The notes beneath the pieces are model-generated. The model saw only the letters and a program-made list of their open reading frames with translations. It did not search any database and was not told where the DNA came from. 64,000 nt of DNA, from the NCBI GenBank assembly GCA_024347015.1, contig AP024889.1:62001-126000 (forward strand). The letters are read 5' to 3'. Positions 37,317-46,000 of the stretch are shown here, in pieces. This stretch comes from Vibrio pectenicida (GTDB taxonomy: Bacteria; Pseudomonadota; Gammaproteobacteria; Enterobacterales; Vibrionaceae). The number at the start of each line of letters is the position of its first letter. Position 1 is the first letter of the stretch. Both the position numbers and the translations under genes were made by a program.

Positions 37317-38610
37317 GGTAGTGTTTAGAAATCTGTGTCATTTCAGTAGAATATACAAAACAGGAATGACATATGACCAAAGACTTCGATTTAGAACAAG
37401 CCATTAAAGCTCTCCAATCAGGACAAGATCTGACGGGGAAAGATGGCTTTTTAACACCTCTCATCAAACAAATCACAGAAGCTGCTTTAAAGGCAGAGCT
37501 AGAGCAACATCTTGAAACGGATGAACAACCGAACCGTAAAAATGGCTCTAGTAAGAAGACGGTGAAATCTTCTGTCGGTGAATTTGAACTCGATACACCA
37601 CGCGATCGCCAAGGCTCGTTTGAGCCGAAGCTAGTCAAGAAGAACCAGACTAAACTGACTGACGAGATCGACCGTAAGATCTTATCCATGTTCTCGCTCG
37701 GTATGAGCTATCGTGACATTCGTGGTCATGTCGAAGACATGTACGGTATTGATGTCTCTGAAGCGACCATCACGAGCGTTACCGATCGTTTGATACCTGA
37801 GCTTAAGGAGTGGCAGCAACGACCGCTGGATGCGCTTTATCCCTTTGTCTGGCTGGATGCTATCCACTATAAAGTTCGAGAAGATGGCCGCTACGTCAGC
37901 AAAGCTATCTACACTATCCTAGGCCTCACGGTTGAGGGTAAGAAAGAACTCCTTGGGTTGTACTTATCCGAGTCAGAGGGAGCGAACTACTGGCTGTCTG
38001 TGTTAACGGATCTCCATAACCGTGGTGTTGAAGATATCTTGATTGCCTGTGTCGATGGTCTAACCGGTTTTCCTGAAGCCATTGCGAGCATTTACCCTGA
38101 TACTGAGGTTCAGCAGTGTGTGATTCATCAAATCCGCAACTCCTTAAAGTACGTGGCGTCCAAGCACCAAAAAGAGTTCATGGCTGACCTAAAACCCGTC
38201 TATCGAGCTGTCAGTAAAGAAGCGGCTGAGGTGGAGTTGGATCGCTTAGAGTCCAAGTGGGGGCAACACTATCCAATCGTGCTTCGTTCTTGGCGTAACA
38301 AGTGGGCCAATTTGTCGGTTTACTTTAAGTACCCGGAGTACGTTCGAAAGGCCATATACACCACGAATGCTATCGAGGCAGTACATCGCCAGTTCCGTAA
38401 GCTGACTAAAACTAAGGGTGGGTTCCCGAACGAAAATAGCTTGCTAAAACTGCTGTACGCTGGGATATTGAACGCTTCTAAGAAGTGGACAATGCCAATC
38501 CAAAACTGGAATATGACATTGTCTCAGTTAGCGATTCATTTTGATGGGCGCTTGGATGACGTCTTAGATATCTAGCCAAAATTAGCTGACACAGATTTTT
38601 GAACGCCCTC
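37317..38610 (+). mobile_element. IS256-family insertion sequence
   Basis: About 1.29 kb bounded by imperfect 24-base inverted repeats (37317-37340 and 38587-38610; 18 of 24 positions agree, with AAATCTGTGTCA identical). The flanking eight bases (TTAAAATC and TTACCATG) do not match, so no target duplication remains. This suggests rearrangement after insertion, or slightly different true ends. Confidence 0.8.
37373..38575 (+). CDS. IS256-family transposase
   Basis: 400-residue DDE transposase of the mutator (MULE/IS256) type. The catalytic acids are visible in FVWLDAIHYK, IACVDGLTGFPEAI and TTNAIEAVHRQFRK. The frame is intact, so the element may be active. The N-terminal region (TEAALKAELEQHL) is typical of the family. 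Confidence 0.95.
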   Translation: MTKDFDLEQAIKALQSGQDLTGKDGFLTPLIKQITEAALKAELEQHLETDEQPNRKNGSSKKTVKSSVGEFELDTPRDRQGSFEPKLVKKNQTKLTDEIDRKILSMFSLGMSYRDIRGHVEDMYGIDVSEATITSVTDRLIPELKEWQQRPLDALYPFVWLDAIHYKVREDGRYVSKAIYTILGLTVEGKKELLGLYLSESEGANYWLSVLTDLHNRGVEDILIACVDGLTGFPEAIASIYPDTEVQQCVIHQIRNSLKYVASKHQKEFMADLKPVYRAVSKEAAEVELDRLESKWGQHYPIVLRSWRNKWANLSVYFKYPEYVRKAIYTTNAIEAVHRQFRKLTKTKGGFPNENSLLKLLYAGILNASKKWTMPIQNWNMTLSQLAIHFDGRLDDVLDI

Positions 38611-38764
38611 TTACCATGTTCATATACAGTTCAGTTCGTAACAAGCAATTGGGCATCTTTGATTCTGACTGATTTGTGTAACAGGCTGTTGCACAATTAG
38701 AAGATCGGAGTTATTGCAGAATTTGCAACGACTGAGTTTTTCCTCGAAACCTTAGTAATTGATA

Positions 38765-38860
38765 CTAGAAAAGGATGTATCCGAGTGTTAGGCCCATAAC
38801 CATTATGATGATACTGGTTAATGTCATATTGTTGTCGACCCATTCATCAAGCTTACTCAT
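38765..38860 (-). CDS. 31-residue single-span membrane peptide
   Basis: Short gene whose ATG overlaps the stop codon of the upstream gene (ATGAGTAA), a layout that implies translational coupling. It encodes a charged N-terminus (MSKLDEWVDNN), then a hydrophobic helix (MTLTSIIIMVMGLTLGYILF) to the end. Not recognised. As the last gene of the helicase operon it could be a small toxin or a membrane anchor for its partners; both are inference. Confidence 0.6.
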   Translation of the reverse strand: MSKLDEWVDNNMTLTSIIIMVMGLTLGYILF

Positions 38861-39164
38861 TCGAAGTTCCCCTTTCTTTTCTAATCATGTCAACACCATA
38901 AATTACTTCACGTAAGAGTGCCTTATTTGGTGAGTTCAAATTAGCAATGACTCGACCAATTTCATTTGCTAAATCGCAAAGCTCAATATCCCCGTCAGGA
39001 AGACTATCTAGAGCTGACATGAGGTCTGAAACAAAGGTATGTCGATTCACCAAATTTGAACCAGCCTCATTTCGGTCAGACATGAAATCATCGGTAACCC
39101 GTTCAACTTCGTCGGCGAAAGATATCCAATCTGGCTTTGTTTTGGTCAACTTTTTCTTGCTCAT
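38853..39164 (-). CDS. Hypothetical protein of the helicase cassette
   Basis: 103 residues, soluble and mostly helical by composition (RVIANLNSPNKALLREVIYGVDMIRKERG). No family recognised. The ATG at 39164 is taken, giving MSKKKLTKTKPDW; a TTG three codons earlier is possible, but an AGG ribosome-like triplet is better spaced for the ATG. Fourth gene of the minus-strand operon that starts at 41516; it overlaps the 31-residue gene downstream. Confidence 0.65.
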   Translation of the reverse strand: MSKKKLTKTKPDWISFADEVERVTDDFMSDRNEAGSNLVNRHTFVSDLMSALDSLPDGDIELCDLANEIGRVIANLNSPNKALLREVIYGVDMIRKERGTSNE

Positions 39165-39245
39165 CGCATACAACCTAGCAGGAGAAGAGCCAGCAAACTA
39201 AGTGTATCAAAATATAAAATCTTCACTGAAACCACCTAGTCCGTA

Positions 39246-39551
39246 TTAGGCATAGTTAAAATGGTGCTTCATGAAAAAGTCCAGATGACATCCTCTCTCT
39301 AACGCTCTTTCCTCAATTTGCTTCCATAAGAGTGGTAAATAGGTTTTCAGATCTTCCGCTTCCGATTGATGATATTCATCCTCACAGTCCCCTGCAGCGG
39401 CCTTTAGCCACTCGGAAGGGGTTAAAATAATGAGCCCAAGATGAAAATACTCTGGAATGGCTGCTCGTATTGATTCTTCGCTACCGCTAGCAACATACAT
39501 TGTGAGGCCTTCACCTGTCGCATAGTAATGACTAACACCTATATAGAACAT
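39246..39551 (-). CDS. Hypothetical protein of the helicase cassette
   Basis: 101 residues beginning MFYIGVSHYYATGEGLTMYV. No family recognised. AAGGAG six bases before the ATG is a strong ribosome site. The gene follows the helicase by 46 bases on the same strand and so is probably in its operon. Several conserved-looking aromatic and acidic positions, no membrane segment. Confidence 0.65.
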   Translation of the reverse strand: MFYIGVSHYYATGEGLTMYVASGSEESIRAAIPEYFHLGLIILTPSEWLKAAAGDCEDEYHQSEAEDLKTYLPLLWKQIEERALERGCHLDFFMKHHFNYA

Positions 39552-39597
39552 ATCAACTCCTTAATGCTGGTTGTAGAATAAGAGTAATTTGAATTAG

Positions 39598-40980
39598 TTA
39601 TAAAAATGCAGCGATGACACGCTCTTTGAAATTTCCCAAGTCCAACTGCCTAGGAGAGGTTGAGCACGCAGATATGGCTGACTGCTTTCCCGCATACTCT
39701 TTATTCCAACTAAGTTGATTGTTTCCAATATTAGTTTTTCTCTTCTGTTGTTCGGAGAAATAGGTTTGCTCTGATGGAATAGATACTGGAGGCCTATGCA
39801 GCAAACTATCTGGTTTGATAAACAGACATGAGTCCGGAATATCTTGCTCGATCTGCTCTGCAAAGCTCACCAGACTTTCTTCAGCAAAAGTGTATAACCA
39901 TGCTTGTTGGTTCGGGGATGCATTCGTCCGTAAAATCCGCCCTAAAACTTGTCTGAAATAAAGTTCGGTTTTCACAAAACTTAAATGGCAGCAAACTTGT
40001 AGACGTGGAATATCGGTACCCTCACTAATCATTCCAACGCTGATAATCCATTGAGTTGTACTGTTCCGATACCCGTTGATTTTCTCTAATGGACTTTCAT
40101 GACAGTAAGTGACTACCTCTGTGCTTTGCTCATATGTCTCAGCCAAAATTTTCTGAATTTCGATTGCATGTCCTACCGATGAAGCAACAACCAAACCACC
40201 GGCATTAGGGTTATCCATACGAATTTCTGCTAGCTTTTTGCAACCAAGACCAAGTACATAGGTCATTGCATCAATATTTTGTAAAATGCTTTGATACGGA
40301 GTTGCGGATTGTTTTAAAAGATCAGGAATTGACGAAAATGACTTCGATTGTCCACTTTCTGAGATAGATAAGCGATCATTATCAATTAGTACAATTTTAG
40401 GTGAACGACAGACCTTGTCGATAATCGCTTGCTTTAAACCGTATTGATAATCGCAGTGGATACGTCCTTCTGTGTCAGAATACTGTGCTAACGTAATTGG
40501 CAATAAATCTGAGCGCCAAGGAGTGCCAGATAGGGATAATGTAAACGCAGCAATTCCTTGAATTTGTCTCAAAATTTGCTCACCCCATACATTGGCATTT
40601 TCAATTTCATCACCTGAACAATGGTGAATCTCATCAAATACAACCAATACGCGGTGCTTTTTAATTGTTTCCCAAAAGCTGTCTCTAAGGTATTTCATAC
40701 TCTGGTATGTAAACGATGCGCCTATTGAGCCAAGTCCACCGGTAAAAGAGCATCCCAAGCGCCATGAAAAGGTATTTTTGATACCATCAGAAATCGTTAA
40801 TGATGGCGAAAAACAGAGGACCAGGTCAATTTTGTCTAAGTCATACAGCCTTTTGGCGATTTCGGCAGCGGCCACCGTTTTTCCAGCCCCTGGAGTAGCC
40901 TGAACCTGAAAATGCGAATGTCCAGCAAGATACTTTTCTAAAGCCGATCCAACACACTCCTCTTGCCATAGCCTTAACAT
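39598..40980 (-). CDS. DEAD/DEAH-box type helicase (SF2)
   Basis: 460 residues. Walker A (QATPGAGKT, about 28-35), the DEIH box (VVFDEIHH), SGTPWR (motif III) and the motif VI region FRQVLGRILRT are all intact. This resembles the ATPase core of type III Res or phage-type helicases rather than housekeeping ones. The ATG at 40980 overlaps the stop of the preceding gene (ATGTTAA), with GGGGAAG upstream. Adjacent unknown genes on the same strand and an XRE regulator suggest a defence cassette; this is inference. Confidence 0.8.
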   Translation of the reverse strand: MLRLWQEECVGSALEKYLAGHSHFQVQATPGAGKTVAAAEIAKRLYDLDKIDLVLCFSPSLTISDGIKNTFSWRLGCSFTGGLGSIGASFTYQSMKYLRDSFWETIKKHRVLVVFDEIHHCSGDEIENANVWGEQILRQIQGIAAFTLSLSGTPWRSDLLPITLAQYSDTEGRIHCDYQYGLKQAIIDKVCRSPKIVLIDNDRLSISESGQSKSFSSIPDLLKQSATPYQSILQNIDAMTYVLGLGCKKLAEIRMDNPNAGGLVVASSVGHAIEIQKILAETYEQSTEVVTYCHESPLEKINGYRNSTTQWIISVGMISEGTDIPRLQVCCHLSFVKTELYFRQVLGRILRTNASPNQQAWLYTFAEESLVSFAEQIEQDIPDSCLFIKPDSLLHRPPVSIPSEQTYFSEQQKRKTNIGNNQLSWNKEYAGKQSAISACSTSPRQLDLGNFKERVIAAFL

Positions 40981-41516
40981 TTTACTTCCCCACAATTACT
41001 AAAGTTTAGGACGTGATTAAGGACATTTATTTTGGCTAGATATCTAACAGAACGTTCTCTAGTCTCTTCGGATAGTTTTAACAATGATGATTTCTGCGAA
41101 GGTAACCTTTCAGACAATAGTTGAAATTCTTCTATCTCAGCTAAAGCTATCGCAAGTTCAGCTTCATACTTTCGTCGTTCCAAAGTCAGCTCATCAAGAG
41201 TAAGTACTTCATCCGAATTTTTTACGACTGTTTTTAGCTTCTGTTGCTTACGCTTTTTCGGTTTAAATACAGTTTCTTTGAACTGATCTGATTTGTGGTA
41301 TGTTCTTGTCCGCCCTTGGCCCTTAGTCCAAAGTAGTCCTTTCTTTTCTAAAGGCAATAACTGACGATAAAGAAATTTACGCGCTTCCGTTATGTCCTTA
41401 AATTCTCCTGTAATCGTTAGTAGTTCGTCCCTCAAGGCAGGAACAGTTAATCCATCAAGTCCTTTCTCGATGAATAGGGTAAAAATGTATTCATTAATCG
41501 CTGTTTTCTTCGTCAT
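40974..41516 (-). CDS. Winged-helix-like / coiled-coil protein, first gene of helicase operon
   Basis: 180 residues. The N-terminal part (about 1-80; GLDGLTVPALRDELL and LLPLEKKGLLWTKGQGRTRTYHK) looks like a winged-helix DNA-binding domain. A basic stretch (KPKKRKQQKLK) and a helical C-terminus follow (about 105-170). Not recognised. The gene overlaps the helicase start by seven bases and probably encodes its partner. Confidence 0.6.
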   Translation of the reverse strand: MTKKTAINEYIFTLFIEKGLDGLTVPALRDELLTITGEFKDITEARKFLYRQLLPLEKKGLLWTKGQGRTRTYHKSDQFKETVFKPKKRKQQKLKTVVKNSDEVLTLDELTLERRKYEAELAIALAEIEEFQLLSERLPSQKSSLLKLSEETRERSVRYLAKINVLNHVLNFSNCGEVKC

Positions 41517-41609
41517 AAGAGCTCAACTACGAATTAAAAATGCGGATTATAGTCCGTGGCTATAAAATCCGCAATGAAGGATATTCTTTCATTTTGAGTA
41601 CCATTAAAA

Positions 41610-41816
41610 ATGAAAGACTTAGCGAAACGGTTTGGGGATAACTTACGTAGAGAGCGTAAGCTCAAAGGTATATCTCAGGATAAATTGGCTATTTCAGCAG
41701 ACATCGACCGAAGCTATGTCGGTCGCATAGAAAGAGGGGAGGTCAACATCACTCTAGAAAAAGCGTACCAGTTGGCAAGCATTCTTGGTTGCGATGTGCG
41801 TGATTTGCTGCCATAA
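41610..41816 (+). CDS. XRE-family transcriptional regulator
   Basis: 68-residue Cro/C1-type helix-turn-helix protein (LRRERKLKGISQDKLA, then ADIDRSYVGRIERGE). Size and form resemble the controller proteins of restriction-modification systems. It is transcribed away from the helicase operon, with 93 bases between, so it is a good candidate for the operon's repressor or timing switch. Its stop is convergent with the intact greB copy. Confidence 0.85.
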   Translation: MKDLAKRFGDNLRRERKLKGISQDKLAISADIDRSYVGRIERGEVNITLEKAYQLASILGCDVRDLLP

Positions 41817-41897
41817 AAACAATCCAATACTGTCCCAAGTCGTTGAACCAAAATAGGATTTAACAAAATAGCCTTATCTATTTAAGGTTCCTTATAG

Positions 41898-42374
41898 TTA
41901 TTTCTCATATTCAATTGAATTGATAAACCATTCTTTATCCCCTTCAGGTGTATGAACAGTAAACTCATCATTCACCTCTTTCTTTAGTAGCGCTCGTGCC
42001 ATTGGAGAATCGATAGATATATAATTTTTGGTACCCCCGTAGATTTCTTCTGGACCTACGATGCGAAAACTCCTCACATCACCGGAGTCATTTTCAATCT
42101 CAACCCAGGCTCCAAAAAAAACTTTACCTTCTTGTTGTGGGGAGTAATCAACCACTGTTACCTCAGGTAAGAATTTTCTGAGAAACCGGACTCGCCTATC
42201 TATCTGGCGAAGTAAACGCTTATTGAAGGTGTAGTCAGCATTTTCGGAGCGGTCTCCTAAGCTTGCTGCCCAAGTTACAATTTTAGTAATTTCAGGACGT
42301 TTTTCGTTCCATAAGTGATCATGTTCAGCTTTCAGTTTGTTGTAGCCCTCTCGGGTTATCAATTTGGTTTTCAC
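41898..42374 (-). CDS. greB: GreB transcript cleavage factor, island-borne replacement copy
   Basis: Complete 158-residue GreB, the normal length. The N-terminal coiled-coil with acidic tip ([12 protein letters not shown]41, E44) and the C-terminal FKBP-like domain (FFGAWVEIEND, SPMARALLKKE) are intact. It releases RNA polymerase arrested after backtracking by stimulating RNA cleavage. It starts at GTG only 18 bases after gmtX and so is probably read from the gmt operon. It differs at many positions from the interrupted chromosomal greB, so it is not a recent duplicate. Its codons at the position of the insertion site (42216-42245) differ from the host sequence. Confidence 0.93.
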   Translation of the reverse strand: MKTKLITREGYNKLKAEHDHLWNEKRPEITKIVTWAASLGDRSENADYTFNKRLLRQIDRRVRFLRKFLPEVTVVDYSPQQEGKVFFGAWVEIENDSGDVRSFRIVGPEEIYGGTKNYISIDSPMARALLKKEVNDEFTVHTPEGDKEWFINSIEYEK

Positions 42375-42392
42375 TTCAATAATCCAGATTAA

Positions 42393-43028
42393 TTAAATGT
42401 ACTGTAGAGCCTTTTTTATGGCATCGATTGTTGCGACAGGTAAAAAAGATTTCTTCTTATCGGACGAGACTATACTGCCATTTTCCCCAAGCTCCAATTG
42501 GTTGCGGCGTAAAAACTCTGGTGACAAAATATACTCTAATGCACTTCTCTCTAGCTCTGTAAGCTTACAAGATGATGGACTTGAACCTACTCCATCAAAT
42601 ACTTCTATGACCTGATTAATTGGTACGACTTCTTGTAGTAATTTTTCTGCTTCTTTCTTCTGTGAATACAGGATATTTGCTTGCAGTCTGACAACAGGAT
42701 CCTCAAGCTCATCAATCCATGAATAGTTTTTTCCTTTTAAAGGAGCCTTTGCTTGTGTGGTCGATGGCACAGGAGCTGCTGATATAAAACTTGCTATCAA
42801 GGTACGATAGGATTCTCCAGTTTTGTTTCTTATACTTTGAGCCGCTGGGACCCCCCGTCCTTTGCCTAAACGAGCAATGGTTGAATAACTAAAGTCATTT
42901 AATCCACGTTCCTGTTGTTCTTTACAGATAGTAAAAACTGCATCGAGAGAGCTTTGAGTTCGTGAGGAAGCATTGTTTTTTAGTTGTTTTAAAACCTTTT
43001 CTGGGCTGAGGGCTGTTGTCATACTCAT
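42393..43028 (-). CDS. gmtX: Gamma-Mobile-Trio protein GmtX
   Basis: 211-residue third member of the trio, identified mainly by its place directly after gmtZ (one base between stop and ATG) and by size. A helix-turn-helix-like region is seen around residues 40-75 (FSYSTIARLGKGRGVPAAQ). The C-terminus is rich in lysine and hydrophobic residues (KKKSFLPVATIDAIKKAL). The molecular role is unknown; DNA binding is inference. A second ATG two codons in is an alternative start. Confidence 0.75.
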   Translation of the reverse strand: MSMTTALSPEKVLKQLKNNASSRTQSSLDAVFTICKEQQERGLNDFSYSTIARLGKGRGVPAAQSIRNKTGESYRTLIASFISAAPVPSTTQAKAPLKGKNYSWIDELEDPVVRLQANILYSQKKEAEKLLQEVVPINQVIEVFDGVGSSPSSCKLTELERSALEYILSPEFLRRNQLELGENGSIVSSDKKKSFLPVATIDAIKKALQYI

Positions 43029-43029
43029 A

Positions 43030-46000
43030 CTAAACGATCCTTTTTATTGGTTTAGATTGCTTAAACAAATCCAGTATGCTCTTCTCGCCCAAAAGCTCAT
43101 TGATTGATAGATCTTTTAAGGTCACTCTACCATCTATGAGTTTATCGACATTCTCCCAGCCTTTTAATCTTGTAAGCATAAGCTGGGTTAGTTGGTTACC
43201 TACAGCTAATTGTTCTTGTTCATTCAGTAGGAAAAATTGAGGTTGCATACCATTGGTTAGCATCATCTTGTCTAGCGCTTGAGAGCGTCTTGTGACAGCA
43301 ATTTCATCACTACAACAGTGGTACAATTCAGCATTTTCACACACTTCGGAAAGTTGGTGAAAATTGCTTACGTCATCCAATTCAAATCCAAGTTGAGCTT
43401 GGTGTGGAACAACAAGTTGAAGTTTTTTTTCACCGTTACTTTCAGGTTCATTTAGTATTTGTTGGCAGTTGTATAAATGGCGATGAATAGCATTCATATC
43501 TGACATATAAAGGTCTAATTTCTTTGCTCGAGTTTCTATTTCAGTATTTAGGTGGAAACGTTCATCAACCAGCTTTTTTCGTTCTGATTCCAAAAAGCTC
43601 TTAGTCGTATCGTTTACTTTTAATTTATAAATTTCATGACTTATTACTTCTATTTTTTCAACCACTGAATCGAGATTCTGTTCTAATTGCGCAGAGCGGA
43701 AGGATTGAGTGTGCACACTCAGGCTAATCTCATTGAGCAAAGCGGCGAGTCCCATCATAAAAGCAGGACCAGTAACAAAAAATCGACACTGAGGACAGTT
43801 TTGTTCACCCAAGTAACCAGCTGGCACGGGATGGAATATATTGGCTTTTGTTGCCACAGGGCTCCCCCCTTCGCTACAAAAAGCGCATCCTACGGGGCAA
43901 ATCCCAAAGTCCTTAAATAGATAGCTTGATGCGGGACGAGAATTGTCTAGAGAGTTTAAAAAATCTACTGAAGAACCAACCAATTGGGATTTACATTCTT
44001 CGATTCGTTGTTGCTCAACAAAGGTTTTTAGCGTTTTTACTGCATGCTTAGCTGCTTCTTTATCCCCCAGTGTCATTCGTTCACGAATACTCGCGCCTGT
44101 TTTATCACTTTTGGTGTAGTATATGGTCATAATTATGCTTGAATGACCAACAAGCTTCATTATGACTTCCAATGGGAGGCCGAATTCATAAGCATAGGCA
44201 TTGATTAAGCTCACACGCATCGAATGAGGAGTATATTCAGATTTAAAATGTGAAAGAGGGATATCATTGTTATCATTTAGCTCTTCTATCACTTCGGAAT
44301 ATTTAAGACCTTTATATGTTGCGAGAGTTATATCGTCTTTTGCGGAAAAAAATAGTGCTGCAGCAAGCCTAGTTGCAAGTCTTCCACCAAATGTACCAGG
44401 CTCTTTATCGTGGTAATCTCGAAATAAAAAGCAATTTATTCCTTTTTGTTTTCGTTGTACTTCGTTTAGGTTAGTTCGTTTACAATCAAGCCATTTTGTT
44501 GGTTCGTTGATAGGGTTGTACTTGCTTTGCCATTTTCTTAGTTTAATTAGCCAATAAGCGAGATCGATCGGCATAAACGGAATAGTATAACCAGAACCAT
44601 CGAATTTGGTTTTATTGGAAGTATAATGTACACCAAAGTCATCATTTTTTGCTTTACTTACCATGCCTTGCTTAGTGGTTAAACCTGCTAGCTTTTCTTT
44701 ATTTCTCTTCCAAATAACCTTTTTTTTCTTAAAATCAGCAATCTCAAGATCAGCCTCACCAGAGTCACTATAGATAATTTGCCGACCTCGAGCAGGTAAC
44801 TGCATGAGAGAATAAGTAAATGTCCAATACATTGGAAGCCAGAGCAGTGTTTTGCCATCTTCTACTTTAAATACGCAGTCTGGATCATTTTCATCAAGTA
44901 ACGACACATCATCAATTTGAATCCAATCAGAGGGAAAGCAATGTAAATGAGCTAAATCCTTGTAATTAATATTTTTATCAATCGAATTAGCAGGGAATAT
45001 CCATTCTCGTCCCGATTTAACAAATTGATAAGGTAATGCTAGCTTATTGGTTTCGTTAGCAACCTGGGGGGATATTTCTCCATCAAAGTTAACGTGCGAA
45101 AATGGATTATTTGCTCCTTTAATTGGTGTTATTTCCCCTGTGTCTGTATCTTCTATAAGCAAATATTTTTTGAGAATCCAGTTCAAAAACTCATTTATCG
45201 AATACAGCCATTTTTTCTTCCTGTTTACAGAAACGTCGGAAAATAAATCAAGCATCGGTTGAATATTAGTAGAACGTCTCGTGAGAAACTCTAAAGGACT
45301 TTTTTCAAAATTCTGAGGTTCGACATATTCACGAATAAACTCGCACAAATCTTTTGCTTTGGTATCACCACCTTTAGCCGATTTCAAAAATTCATCTATA
45401 TGCTCAGCCCAAAGGTGCCATTCTTCTTTAAAGTATTTAACTTGATAGGGACGAGGAATTCCCCAAAGATCAAATGTATTTGTCCAGCCTTTGCCTTGAT
45501 AGTGCTCTTCAGGTTTCACCGGAATCCGAGGATCATTCGATGCAATACGAAATTTTCTATATTGCTTTAAACTGGTAATGCTATTTTTTCTAACCAATGA
45601 AGCTAGCTCTTCATATTGGTATGGCCTCGGTATATCCAGAGCATCATACCAATTGGTCCACTCTGGAATGTTTTTTTCCGGCTTTGCTGGGATTTGTTTA
45701 TGTTTTTTTCTAGCATTTCTGTACTGTTGTGAGTTTTTTATTCCTAGTACAGTACAAGCAACTCTAAATGCTTCTAAGGTTGATATGTTTGTAGGTAATA
45801 AAAAATTGATCCAGCTAATCCATTCTTCCGCATAAATCTTGTTGGGTGCAAATGGTAATAGCGGGTCAAGCTTATAACGCTGTTGATAGTCCAATTGAGA
45901 CACAATATTTAAACTCTGTGTCGCCTTTCTCGCTTCCGCTAAATTCAGATAATAGCTTGATTCACTTATACCTAAAAAATCTGAAAATCCTGACCATTCT

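Noticed and set aside
39598..41516. Helicase pair read as a type III restriction Res-Mod system
   Set aside because: No methylase motifs in the neighbouring genes and the helicase lacks an obvious endonuclease domain.
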